A stretch of DNA of 64,000 bases from Xanthostigma xanthostigma (taxonomy: Eukaryota > Arthropoda > Insecta > Raphidioptera > Raphidiidae), in NCBI GenBank assembly GCA_963575645.1, contig OY754468.1:9300001-9364000 (forward strand). The letters are read 5' to 3'. The notes beneath the pieces are model-generated. The model was not told where the DNA came from. It worked only from the letters and a program-made list of their open reading frames with translations, and made no database searches. A program made the position numbers and the translations under genes. Below, in pieces: positions 1 to 10,600 of the stretch (position 1 is the stretch's first letter; each line of letters begins with the position of its first letter).

Positions 1-719
1 TCCTTTGTTGCCCCGAGGCCTCCAGACCTCTAAATCCGGCATATTGGATGCCAGGCGTTCAACTTTAGCCGAACAAATATTCATTCTTTAGAATTTTGTT
101 ACCTTTTTTATGTCTAAATATCTGCACGGTGCAGTTGTATGCTTTGCTGGTTGTGCAGGTTTATGCTCGACGAGTGTGCGCGGTCTTTAACACAGTTGAA
201 ATTTTGAAGCTCTACCATACACCAATAATTTGCATTGTTTCCTTCTGCGCTACTCCAAACGCAGACCGCATTGAAGTTAAACAATCGGATTCCGGTGCAT
301 CTCAAGCCCTGAGGCAACGTGCGATTTAACCCAAATGCGGCGCACGCACGGATGCAGCCTTATTATCTCTGTTTTATTGTATTTTTGATCAGACAGCTTT
401 GGCCTGCTGGGAACGTGCACTTGGACAAAAAGTAACAAAATTATAATCATAATAATAACAAAGTACAGCAATAAACAATGAGCTTCGGTTTATACAAATA
501 GCACGATGACTGCAATTATTCTTTTCAGATTATTTTTTTATATTTTTGCTTCTACCCGTCATGTCATAACAGACGCCATTCACTTCCCGTTATTTTCTAC
601 ATTTTTTCAACTTCAACTAATTAATAGCAATGGACGAATGAAGGAATTTTAGAACTTTAGGATAGGGTAGGCGCATGATACGAAATTGTAACTTTATTTT
701 TTTACAAAATTTACCAAAA
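1..719. other. No recognisable gene
   Basis: AT-rich sequence with only short overlapping ORFs on both strands (60-80 codons) that show no domain. No repeat partner was seen elsewhere in the window. The first 60 bases are more GC-rich and might be the end of an element cut by the window edge. Confidence 0.4.
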
Positions 720-1570
720 AATTCCAGCCAATTGGGCGACGGGACCATTCCAACTTAAAAAATATTTACATTTGATATAATATAACAAAGAAAATAAAAT
801 TTGATTGTAGTGCTTTTTGTAAAGTGTATTTTATTGTTTTATTGTTATGTGGAAAGGAAAAGATGCCACTATTAAAAAATATAGGTATATTAGTAGTAAA
901 ATTTTAATAGGTATGTTCAATTGTTTCATTCACAAATATTTGTATATTTTTATAAAGGGTAAAGTTAAAAAACAGCAGTTTTGTTGCTGAACTCATTTAT
1001 CCTATTGATTTCTGTGATCATTAAATTTATTATTATTATTATATCGCGTGAGGTGACACGGGTAATGATATTTGCTATTCGTTGCCATGGTTACCTACAT
1101 ATGTTCTACGTCATGTAAATCAAAGCATCCTTAACTGGTTTATTTCTAACAGATCTACAAAGAAAAAGAGCAGCTTATTTTATTTTTTATTTTCAAAATA
1201 TTTCCGAAACTATAAAGTTTAGAAAAAAAATTTTAAAAAAACTTTCATGAAAAAATAAATAGAATAATAAGCCGTCATGAAAAGTATACCATTATTATGT
1301 AAAAACATTATTATAGCATATCTTCTGCGCATGCGCCGATTTTCTTCGAAAACAATAGGGCTCTTCATATTTGCATACCAAACATCCTCCCAAAATTTGG
1401 TTTCAATCCGTTCATCCGTTTGACCTGTATCGTGCTCACAGACAAACAGAGTTTTTCCAAAAATATGTTTTTTTTTTTGGATTCGGGTGACCTCAAAACT
1501 TAAAAATATTGTAAACTCTTCGAAAAGTGAATTTTGACCTAAATAAGTATACCATTCCCCATTAGTGGAT
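720..1570. repeat. Interspersed repeat, family with the GCGCATGCGC core
   Basis: The block from the GGGCGACGGGACCATTCC motif near 735 to about 1570 is repeated in the same order and strand at about 61690-62350. Shared landmarks are GAGGTGACRCGGGTAATG, the CTGCGCATGCGCCGATTTTC motif and GGTTTCAATCCGTTCATCCG. Shorter pieces lie at 60700-60930 (same strand) and 22070-22600 (opposite strand). No ORF of substance is present. The family is not identified; a non-autonomous element is the simplest explanation. Confidence 0.7.
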
Positions 1571-1736
1571 TGGAATGGTAAAAGTAATGTAATGAAATAA
1601 ATTATTATCTGGTTATTTTCTTTGTATAATATTTAAGACATTTTCACTTCTTAGTTTAAAAACGATCCGAAAAACGCTGTACCAAAAATGTGCAAAAAAT
1701 AATATTGAAACTCGTAGTTGAAAGAAAAACAACATA

Positions 1737-2447
1737 AGGCAAAAGTCCCGGAACGGTTGAATATCTCGCATACTACGCATCATATAAAAAAAAAAAAATA
1801 CGTGTCAAATATTTTTCGCAAAACTATTTTTTGATACCACACATGACTCCCCATCCCCCACCCAGTTGGTGGAGGGAGGGGCAACTTTAAAATTTTAAAT
1901 AGGAACCCCAATTTTTTATTGCAGATTCGGATTCTACGGGAAAAATTACATACAATTGATGTAATTTTTCCCGTGGGTTTTAGGGGTTGAAAAATATTTT
2001 TGGGCCCGAAAATTCCGAAAAAATTCTCCGAATCATTTCAAAATTGAAATTTAACCCTTTAGTAATGATTAAAATGTGCTACCAAAATTTTATTAAAATC
2101 GGCCCGACAAGACCAGACTTAAAAATTTTAAGAAAACGTTAGTTTGTAGATATGGATTTATTTAGTGAAGGGTGAATTTAATTTGTTGTATTGATAGTAA
2201 TATTAAAATTTAAAAAAAATTACATACAATTGATGTAATTTTTCCCGTAGAATCCGAATCTGCAATAAAAAATAGGGGTTCCTATTTAAAATTTTAAAGT
2301 TGCCCCTCCCTCCACCAACTGGGTGGGGGATGGGGAGTCATGTGTGGTATCAAAAAATAGTTTTGCGAAAAATATTTGACACGTATTTTTTTTTTTTTAT
2401 ATGATGCGTAGTATGCGAGATATTCAACCGTTCCGGGACTTTTGCCT
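1737..2447. mobile_element. Fold-back element with long inverted arms
   Basis: The left arm begins AGGCAAAAGTCCCGGAACGG and the right arm ends with its reverse complement. The arms pair almost without break for about 230 bases (to about 1968, and from about 2217), leaving a roughly 250-base centre. Each arm also carries its own small palindrome around ATTACATACAATTGATGTAA. There is no coding capacity and no clear target duplication. The structure is that of a MITE or fold-back element; superfamily unknown. Confidence 0.8.
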
Positions 2448-2840
2448 CACCTGGTATAATCTCTATGATAGAGGCAATGGTAAAAAAATGCTCTGTGTCG
2501 ACATTTTCCATGAAATTATTCACTGTTTATAATTGTTGAATTCATTTTAAATCGTGCTAATAAACAAAAATAGTTCACAAATACATGCTTAGGTTAAATT
2601 TTTGTAGAAATTAACAATTATTTCTTATGTTTTTTTGATATTACAGTTTTGTAAATTTAAAATTAACACAATTTTATACATCGCATAATATTAAAAATAA
2701 AAATGTAAACTCATCACACAAAAAAGTCTTAAACATAATAAAGGTTACATGTCAAAAAATAACAAAGTTTATTTAAAATTGTAGTAGGTAGATATTTTAT
2801 CCTGCTATTGATAACTCTCTATCTCACTCTAACTTAAGAA
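2448..2840. other. No recognisable feature
   Basis: AT-rich spacer between two inverted-repeat elements. No ORF, repeat partner or motif was recognised. Confidence 0.4.
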
Positions 2841-3266
2841 CGCTGCACACGAGGCTAGAAACGCTGCTAGGAGTTCTGCTAGCCGGTAGGCTGGGTACGA
2901 AGCTGGAAGTGACGTCACTGTGGGCTGCCTTGCTAGCTCAGAAGATAGGTTTTAAAATTAGAACAGGGACTATTTTCCCTGCCAGATTTGTTGCTAGGTG
3001 TGAGCAAGAACCAATCAGGAACCAGTATCTTCACGTGAGCACTTGAACAAACGCCCTCATGGCGTCAGTCAGACAACAGATACGTTTTGCTCTGTGTCTA
3101 TATTCGAACTGTCACTGCGCTCGTACCAGATCTATCCACAAAACAAACTTGAAAAATAGCCTCGTGTGAAGCGAGCACTTAACAGCAATAAAGAAAACCA
3201 GCACTAGAAAACTAGTAGACAAATCTAGCAAGGAATCTAGCAGCGTTTCTAGCCTCCTGTACAGCG
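2841..3266. mobile_element. MITE with CGCTG termini
   Basis: The left end reads CGCTGCACACGAGGCTAGAA and continues into AACGCTGCTAG; the right end is an imperfect inverted copy ending in CTCCTGTACAGCG. The subterminal regions hold many CTAG and GCTAG words, as in MITEs with repeated transposase-binding sites. The sequence is more GC-rich than its surroundings. No coding capacity and no certain target duplication. Confidence 0.65.
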
Positions 3267-3505
3267 GCCTTTAGGCTGGAAACAGTGCTCGACCGACCGT
3301 AAGCGCGTACGTCGGTCGGGCGTAGCTATATTATCAATGCAAGTGTATTGCGCGTTCAGTGCAGGGCTGACAATTTGCTAAGCGCGTATAGGATACCTTA
3401 ACATTCTAAAATATTGACAACAATAAAATTTTGACTAAGTTAAATAATTTGATCTTGACCAGTTTAAATAAATGCAGATATTTGTGTTTATTTTTTATTG
3501 TATTT

Positions 3506-4102
3506 TTATTTATATGTAGCTTCACCAAAATGATAATATGTATAAAACACATGATACCAATATTCTTCTCTGTAACGTTTGCACGCATAAATAAGTTGAA
3601 TACAAACTGGATCTTTTTTTAAAGGCATTTCTCCAGAACCTATTAAATAAGCAAGCTTATACGTTATGTCTCTTTTAAACTCGGTGTAACCCGTTTGGAT
3701 TGCTATATTTTGTAAGTTATCTAAACAGTATTCGATGAGATCGCCTATTTGACAAAACACTGCAGCTTTGAGTAGGGCGAAAGCTTGCAATTCATTATCA
3801 AAATCAATATCTACGGCTTCATTATTGTATTTGTAATAAATGTATTGTACTATGCGATCAATAACTTCGTGGGGATAGCACAAGGTGAGAACTGTTTTCC
3901 GTTCAATTTCTGTGAATGTCCAAGTGCGGCTAAAGAAGTTAGCTAAATACGCACTTAACGATTCTATTACTTCAAGCTGGACTAGATATCTGTCGCCAGT
4001 TAAATTTTGAAAGATGGAATCATATAATGCGTGATCGAGGTCAGAAAGTACTTCACCTTGTTCCAAATGTCTATAGTCCTTCACACGGTCTGGATATCCC
4101 AT
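3506..4102 (-). CDS. BTB/POZ-like protein, cluster copy 1
   Basis: A 198-residue ORF beginning MGYPDRVKDYRHLEQGE. The start at 4102 was chosen over an upstream in-frame ATG because every paralogue in the window begins at this position and a splice acceptor (TTTTGTTACAG, exon from 4110) lies just before it. Residues about 27-60 (LYDSIFQNLTGDRYLVQLEV...) match the start of a BTB fold: a short strand, then the segment that in BTB proteins carries the conserved D and H and the helix after it. Residues about 75-130, with YPHEVIDRIVQYIYYKYNNE then LLKAAVFCQIGDLIEYCLDNL, match the later BTB helices. The last 70 residues are shared only with the paralogues. BTB domains are known to dimerise and to act as adaptors, for example for Cul3; the role here is not shown. 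No Kelch, MATH or zinc-finger partner domain is present. A LINE fragment sits in its 5' intron and an errantivirus lies just upstream of its 5' exon. Confidence 0.75.
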   Translation of the reverse strand: MGYPDRVKDYRHLEQGEVLSDLDHALYDSIFQNLTGDRYLVQLEVIESLSAYLANFFSRTWTFTEIERKTVLTLCYPHEVIDRIVQYIYYKYNNEAVDIDFDNELQAFALLKAAVFCQIGDLIEYCLDNLQNIAIQTGYTEFKRDITYKLAYLIGSGEMPLKKDPVCIQLIYACKRYREEYWYHVFYTYYHFGEATYK

Positions 4103-4230
4103 TTTTTTCTCTGTAACAAAATTACAAAGTATGAAAGAATAGTAGAGTAATTGGAAATAAAGCAATGCTAAATATTACAAATTTGCAACTTGCCTGAAGG
4201 AGTAGACAAAGTATATACGAAACGTTGCAA

Positions 4231-4370
4231 AGGACTCCGCACAAACCTTATGAGATTTGGTTCTCGGTTAAATTGATCGAAAATGGTTATTTTTTGTAGT
4301 TTAAAGGTCACTAAGAAAAAGTGTCCATGGGCGCATAGCCTAAAAACCAATAGATTTTTAGCAACAGATA
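4231..4370. repeat. Half copy of an inverted-repeat element
   Basis: From CCGCACAAACCTTATGAG to about 4370 this matches one arm of the inverted-repeat element at 16777-17262, including AAAAAGTGTCCATGGGCGCA and the words around CCAATAGATTTTTAGC. Only one arm is present, inside the 5' intron of BTB copy 1. Confidence 0.7.
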
Positions 4371-4472
4371 TCCGGTCTTATCGGGCTCATTTTATTAAAA
4401 TTTTAGAAGCACAATTTATTTAATCGTTATTAATTGTTTTTTCAATTTCAAAACGAATATGATAGTTTTTTC

Positions 4473-5330
4473 GATAGATAGATAGATAAACAATTTATTT
4501 GTGAAGCTATATATACAATATAGATACAAAACGTCATATATTTAATGTATAAAATATAAAGTGCTAAAATAACTATAAATATTTAAAACTCACTAAAAAT
4601 ATATCCTTGCAATTTATACACCGGTTTTTTAACAAGCATGTTTTTTAATTCTTTTTTAAATGATTTTGTTTCTGTTATATTTTTAAGTCTTTCCGGCAAT
4701 GTATTATATATATCAACACCTGTAATTGATGGGGACTTACAGCAAAACGTTTTTGAAAAATTCGGTTTATATAGTAATTTGCTCTGGCGGGTGATATAAG
4801 AATGTTTTTGTGACACTGTTTCGTAGTTTTTTATATTTGTTTTAACATAATATGATAATAATTTGTATAAGTAGATACCGTATATCGTTAAGATCTTTTT
4901 CTGCTCAAGGACAGGCCTGCAGGTTTCTCTAAATCCCAATTTAAACATTACACGTAATATCCTTTTTTGTATAATGAAAATCCTTTCAACATGTGCAGAG
5001 TGACCCCACGCAACTACATTGTAGTTTAAGTGACAATACACCGTTCCATAATATAGATTTATTATTTGCTCTTCATTTAGATATTTAGAAAGTGATTTTA
5101 TTAAATAAAAAGATTGATTTAGTCTTTTACACACTGTATCTACGTGCAAATGCCAGTTTAGTTTACTATCTACAACAATACCTAGAAACTTTGCTTCATT
5201 TGAAAATAATATTTTATTGCTATTTAGTTGAATGTCTAAGGTAGGGGTTGGTTTTACTTTATTGAAATATACGCACTTCGTCTTTTTTTCGTTTAGAACA
5301 AGGCTATATTGGAGCCAAACACATTTTGGC
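4473..5330 (-). mobile_element. 5'-truncated LINE (CR1/Jockey-type), minus strand
   Basis: A non-LTR retrotransposon fragment in the intron of BTB copy 1. Its 3' end is a (GATA)n microsatellite tail at 4472-4490, next to an AATAAATTG motif on the minus strand. Its 5' end lies near 5330, where the coding sequence stops matching the RT pattern. Confidence 0.75.
4583..5317 (-). pseudogene. Non-LTR reverse transcriptase, C-terminal fragment
   Basis: The minus strand encodes the end of a LINE reverse transcriptase. First comes the motif around LVLNEKKTKCVYF, then FLGIVVDSKLNWHLHVD (the usual FLG..D..L.W..H thumb-region motif). These are followed by the connection segment with VVAWGHSAHVERIFIIQKRI and the C-terminal motif YNTLPERLKN. 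The polymerase palm with the YxDD motif and the endonuclease are missing because of 5' truncation, so this copy cannot retrotranspose. The reading frame is open across the fragment, which suggests a fairly recent insertion. CR1 and Jockey clades look alike in this region and I cannot separate them. Confidence 0.8.
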
Positions 5331-5431
5331 TCTAAATGGCAATTACACTGGAAAGTTACATATCAAGAAATTCGTTAACCGTATGTATATCTAGTTTAAA
5401 AATTACAATTAATTAATACAAATAAGCTTAC

Positions 5432-5546
5432 CCACAGTTTTGACCACAATTATATACAATAAACTTGTCACTAAAATAAAAAACAACCGTTTGGAATATT
5501 CTAAGATTTTTGTCTACATTACGTAATATCGAGTTTGCATAATTGC
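5432..5546 (-). other. 5' (non-coding) exon of BTB copy 1
   Basis: On the minus strand this block holds the words around ATTACGTAATGTAGACAAA and ends at a splice donor (GGTAAGC, GT at 5431-5430). The same block with the same donor position recurs upstream of BTB copies 2-5. It has stop codons in all useful frames in the paralogues, so it is probably 5' UTR. Its far end is cut by the errantivirus target site at 5547. Confidence 0.6.
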
Positions 5547-5550
5547 TGTG
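5547..5550. repeat. Target site duplication TGTG, left
   Basis: TGTG directly before the 5' LTR is repeated directly after the 3' LTR (13947-13950). A 4-bp duplication is usual for Ty3/gypsy integrases and shows a single insertion event. Confidence 0.85.
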
Positions 5551-5826
5551 TGTTATATGAATAGCTATGACTTTATCATAAAGATAAGCCCACGCCATCC
5601 GGTGGTTTGATGCACTCGGATGAGCTAAGAATCAGTTAGAATAATTAATTATTAATAAGAGCTTCTAAGAGGAACAGCCAATGAATATGGTTGCCCATTA
5701 GAAATTAGTATTAAACTTATAATTAAGATAATGTATTAAAACTTTACAATAAATATAATAAACGTAAAACCAATATAAAATTTAATTCTTTTTAAAAACT
5801 AAATATTCTGAACTCAGAATATAACT
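5551..5826 (+). repeat. 5' LTR
   Basis: Begins TGTTATATGA and ends ATATAACT, so the last 7-8 bases are a near inverted copy of the first. It contains an AATAAA polyadenylation signal at 5748-5753. It matches the 3' LTR at every base I compared. Confidence 0.93.
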
Positions 5827-5837
5827 GGCGCAGTCGG
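5826..5837 (+). other. Primer binding site (TGGCGCAGTCGG)
   Basis: TGGCGCAGTCGG directly follows the 5' LTR, overlapping its last T. It is the primer site reported for the 17.6/297 group, complementary to the 3' end of a serine tRNA, and would prime minus-strand DNA synthesis. Confidence 0.85.
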
Positions 5838-6192
5838 CATTTTTTTAAAAAAAGGGGAGAGTGAGCGAAAATCATTCAACTCTATATTAAAATACGAACC
5901 AACGTTCAGTGAAGTGAAACAAATAAAATATAATAAGAAAATTAATAAAATAAAACTAACGTCGTAACTTAAAAAGGGAAGAGTGAGTGAAAATCAACAC
6001 CCTATTTTAAGAAATTAAAAGTAAAATAAATAATTAACAAGTGAATAATTATCTAACTAAAATTAAGTGAAATCAACTATACACAATTTTGAGCCCTTTG
6101 CTCCGAAGGCCGGTAAGCCCTTCACAACGTAGCCAAGTAAAGAAGAATCCCATACAACAAAATTCAACATCAACAATGCTACTACGAACAAT

Positions 6193-6198
6193 GTAAGT
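6193..6198 (+). promoter_or_regulatory. Splice donor in the leader, probable env donor
   Basis: GTAAGT follows a short leader ORF that opens with ATG at 6176-6178. Insect errantiviruses make env from a spliced RNA whose donor is in the leader. Reading from the leader ATG, the phase at this donor fits the acceptor proposed at 11240-11241. A local alternative acceptor is the TTGATTGTAG just before gag (AG near 6315). Confidence 0.5.
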
Positions 6199-6328
6199 CA
6201 TTTATTCCGTCTTATACTAATATTTTCTCTTACTAACAATATTGTGAAATATTTGAATCCCAATTTAATTTTTTTTTGTTGTAACAAAAATTTGTAAAAA
6301 ATCAAATTGATTGTAGCCTAATAAGCGA

Positions 6329-7573
6329 ATGTCAAACAACAGCAATATAAATTTAAGTGATCTCATCGAAGTACTAGGAAATTTAGATAGCTTAGAGAAT
6401 CCAACTAGAATTCAAAATACAATGGCACCTCCAAATTTTGATTTAAACTTACTAAAAATAATTCCTGAATTCACTGGCGACAACGTCATTCAATTACACC
6501 GATTTCTAAATTTATCAGAAAAATTATTAGCAACTTATGGCGATACCACAAACGTCTTAAATTTTCAAAATGAAATTATATTTCATGGAATAATATCACG
6601 TGTGACTGGTAAAGCAGCCAGATGCCTAAATATAAACCCTGTATCCAACTGGGTAGACCTTAAAGAAACACTAATTCTAAATTTTGGAGATAAAAGAGAC
6701 AAAACCGATCTAGTATTTCAACTTCTTAATATTAGACATAGACAAGGACAAACATATTTACAATTCCTTGAACAAATAGAATCGCATTTAGAAATCCTAA
6801 CTCAATACATTACTTTACACCACAATGTAAAAACTGAAAGAGAACTTCTTATTGCTGAATATACAAATTTAGCTTTAGCTACCTTATTAAAATATATCCA
6901 AGAACCAATGGCGAATTATCTGCGTAATCAAAAGCCAACTACTCTTGCAGAAGCTAAAAACATTATATTTACACAAAGTCAAAACATTGGACATTATCCA
7001 ACACAACAAAACATTCAACAACGTAAACAACAAAACACTAATTATTCACCTAGAACGAATTATAACGATTCGAACACACCAACACACTCCGCATCTCATA
7101 ATCCAACACAAAGACAAACATTTCCGTCTCAACCAATAACAAATATCAATCAGAGACCAATAAACCAAAAATATCCCACTAATAGACAAGTTTTCGGTAC
7201 TCAAAATCAAAATGTCTTTAGACCACAACAAAACAGAGTGCTAGAAAAACCAACACCTATGAGTACTACATCAACAATCCCTCAAAGAAAGAATTTTATT
7301 CCAAATCAAAACTTCCGCTATAATCAACCTTATCAGACCAGATCAAATGAACCACCAAAATTTGTATCACAAGAATTGTTCAATGCTGAAACATGCGATC
7401 TAACACCAACAAACGAAGAACCATATCCCAACTTACCTATCAATGATACACCTACACTATATAACGGAACCTATAATGAAAATTTGTGTTATGATGATAC
7501 CAACCCGGATTTTAACGAGTCAAACGACAGTGATTTTTTAGACGAAATCCTGAACAAAAACAACGACACATAA
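6329..7573 (+). CDS. gag: Gag polyprotein
   Basis: 414 residues; start MSNNSNINLSDLIEVLG. It forms the particle core of the element. The first 220 residues are helical and match the capsid part of errantivirus Gag, for example ILNFGDKRDKTDLVFQLLNI followed by a QTYLQFLEQIESHLEIL helix. From about residue 225 to 345 the sequence is rich in Q, N, P, T with scattered basic residues. No CCHC zinc knuckle is present, which is usual for errantiviruses but not for most Ty3/gypsy elements. The C-terminus is acidic. The stop lies in an overlap with the pol frame (-1 relative to gag), so pol is probably made by -1 frameshifting in the A-rich stretch at 7555-7561. The frame is intact. Confidence 0.88.
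   Translation: MSNNSNINLSDLIEVLGNLDSLENPTRIQNTMAPPNFDLNLLKIIPEFTGDNVIQLHRFLNLSEKLLATYGDTTNVLNFQNEIIFHGIISRVTGKAARCLNINPVSNWVDLKETLILNFGDKRDKTDLVFQLLNIRHRQGQTYLQFLEQIESHLEILTQYITLHHNVKTERELLIAEYTNLALATLLKYIQEPMANYLRNQKPTTLAEAKNIIFTQSQNIGHYPTQQNIQQRKQQNTNYSPRTNYNDSNTPTHSASHNPTQRQTFPSQPITNINQRPINQKYPTNRQVFGTQNQNVFRPQQNRVLEKPTPMSTTSTIPQRKNFIPNQNFRYNQPYQTRSNEPPKFVSQELFNAETCDLTPTNEEPYPNLPINDTPTLYNGTYNENLCYDDTNPDFNESNDSDFLDEILNKNNDT
7555..7561 (+). promoter_or_regulatory. Possible -1 frameshift site between gag and pol
   Basis: C AAA AAC is read in the gag frame here, 10 bases before the gag stop. The pol frame (-1) is open from at least 7549 through this site into the protease. The heptamer is close to, but not exactly, the standard X XXY YYZ pattern because its first base is C. 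Whether this exact site is used is uncertain. Confidence 0.4.
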
Positions 7574-7641
7574 ATACACCAATAAATACATTCCTAACAC
7601 ATGACAACGAACTAGGATATATACAAATTGCAAATCCGAAA

Positions 7642-10600
7642 ATGAAAATTCTTATAGACACAGGTTCAACTCGTTCATTTATAAAAAATAAAGTAACACA
7701 AAATTATTTTAAAAATCTTATCACACCGCATACAACATTAGTAACCGGTATAAATGGAACTACTACAACACAAGGTAAAATAACAATACCTGCATTTTCA
7801 GAGTTCAAATCAAACCTAAAACTTGATTTTCATATATTGGATTTCCACCCTATATATGACGCTCTGCTTGGTTTAGATAACATTAGACTTCTAAATTTAA
7901 TAATTGATTTGAAAAATAACCTATTGATTAATGGCACTAACGAAATTCCACTTTGCTATTTAAAGACAGGACATGACATAAACTTTCAAACCACGATCCC
8001 TGCTTTTACAAGCAAGAAAGTGAAAATACCCGTCAACATACAAAATGGCGATATTTTGATAGATGAACAAAAATACCCCGTTATTAATCTACCCAATTCC
8101 ATAACTAGATCAGAAAACGGATTCGCTACAGTAGAACTTACGAATAACACAGATAAACCTAGAATTTTAAAATTATTAAAACCCATTTCAGCACATCCAT
8201 TTTCAAACGAACTTTTCGAAACCTATCACATAAATCATATGTCTTATAAAAACAAAAGATTAGAAACACAAAATTTACTCAGAACAAATCATTTGAATCC
8301 TGAAGAAAAAGATAAAATCATAGATCTTTGTACTAAATATTTTAATATTTTTCATAAAGAAGGCCAAGACCTTACTTTTACCAATCAGATAAAACACGAA
8401 ATAAAAACAAAAGATGAAATTCCCATTTTCACGAAATCGTATCGTTATCCTTACGTGCACAAAGCTGAAGTACAAAAACAAATTCAAAATTTACTTGACC
8501 AAGGTATTATACGACCGTCTTATTCCCCATGGTCATCACCAATTTGGATTGTTCCAAAGAAGCTTGATGCTTCAGGCCGTCCAAAATGGCGAATGGTTAT
8601 CGATTTTAGAAAATTAAATGATAAGACTATTGACGATAAGTATCCGCTTCCAAACATAGACGATATATTAGATCGACTAGGACGCTGTACATACTTTACG
8701 ACTTTAGACTTAACACAAGGTTTCCACCAAATCGAAGTCTCAGAAACCGACATTCCGAAAACAGCTTTTTCAACAGAGCATGGTCATTATGAATACACTA
8801 GACTCCCTTTTGGACTTAAAAATGGTCCGAGTTCATTTCAGCGTGTAATGGACAACGTCTTACGAGGACTTCAAAATTCTTGTTGCCTAGTTTATATGGA
8901 CGACATAATTATCTTTTCTGCTTCACTAGACGAACATTTGTCAGATTTACAAAAAGTATTCCAACGCTTAAACGAAGCAAACCTTAAAATCCAACTAGAT
9001 AAATCAGAATTTCTCACAAAAGAAGTCGCATTTTTAGGACACATTATAACACCTGCTGGAATAAAACCAAATCCGGATAAAATCGAAGCGATCTTAAAAT
9101 TTCCCATCCCTAGATGTCAAAAGGAAATAAAATCTTTCCTAGGATTAATAGGTTACTACAGGAAATTCATCAAAGATTTTGCTAAAATTACAAAACCTTT
9201 AACTTCATGTCTTAAAAAAGATTCAAAAATTATACATACAACTGAATTTGTAAATTGCTTTGAAAACTGTAAAACATTGTTAACGAATGAACCGCTTTTA
9301 CAATATCCTGATTTCTCAAAACCCTTTCTCATTACTACGGACGCCTCGAACTTTGCTATAGGCGCAGTTCTGTCACAAGGACCCATAGGATCCGATAAAC
9401 CAATTTCATATATTTCACGTACTTTAAATTCTCACGAACAAAATTATTCCACTGTAGAAAAAGAATTGCTTGCAATCGTGTGGTCAGTTAACAAATTTAG
9501 ACCTTACGTCTTTGGACGAAAGTTTACGCTAGTAACAGATCACAAACCTTTACAGTACTTGTTTAATTTAAAAGATCCGAATTCTAAATTAATCCGATGG
9601 AGACTTAAATTGTTGGAATATGATTATGAAATTGTTTATAAGAAAGGCAAAATGAATTGCAATGCAGACGCACTCTCACGAATAGAAATACACACTAAAG
9701 AAACAGACGACTTAGTTATTGATACACTTTCTCTAATACCAAACCCTGGAGATTCGAATTTGTCACAAGAAGAACTTAGTGAAATTCTAAACGATTTAGA
9801 TGATATAATTGCCAAACAAACAGAAATTATTCCCAATCCAGATTCTGAAAATAATAATCCTGATCCCAACGAAACAGTTCATTCAAACGCTAATGAAGAT
9901 TTAATTTTAGAAATACCTATAGGCGAAAGAGCATTAAATTATTTTGCAAAACAAATTATTATAAATTTTGTTAACCCCAAATTGAATAAACCTAAAGTAG
10001 AACATCTCTTTAATAATAAAAAGATTAGAATAACAGCTGACATATCAGATGAAGACTTTGAAAACGACTTGATAACGCTATTCAAAGAATACATAGACCC
10101 GAACAGCACGTATGGAATCTATTTCAATTCTGCACCACAAGCACAATACTCACGTTTCATGACATTAATACAGAACACTTTTAAAAATACTTCTTATCGT
10201 TTAAAACAAACCAACACCTTTTTACAGGATGTCTATGATACCGATGAACAAGAAAGTCTAATATCGATATATCATATATCCAAAACTAACCATCGTGGAA
10301 TAACCGAAACGCGTTTACGTCTTTGCAAAATTTATTATTGGACAAAAATGCTAGACCATATCACTAGATTTATAAATAATTGCGTAATATGCCAAAGATG
10401 CAAATATGACAGAAAACCCATAAATCCCCCTTTAGAAATAACACCTACAACAACGAGACCATTTGAAATTATACACATAGATTTATTTTCATATCGTAAG
10501 GATAAATTTTTAACAATTGTAGATGCTTTCTCAAAATTCGCCTCAGCCTATTTTGTATCTAGCACTACTACAGTTTCGATAATAGATAAACTAACTCAAC

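Noticed and set aside
7555..7561. Standard slippery heptamer at the gag-pol junction
   Set aside because: The first base is C instead of A, so it is listed only as a possible site.
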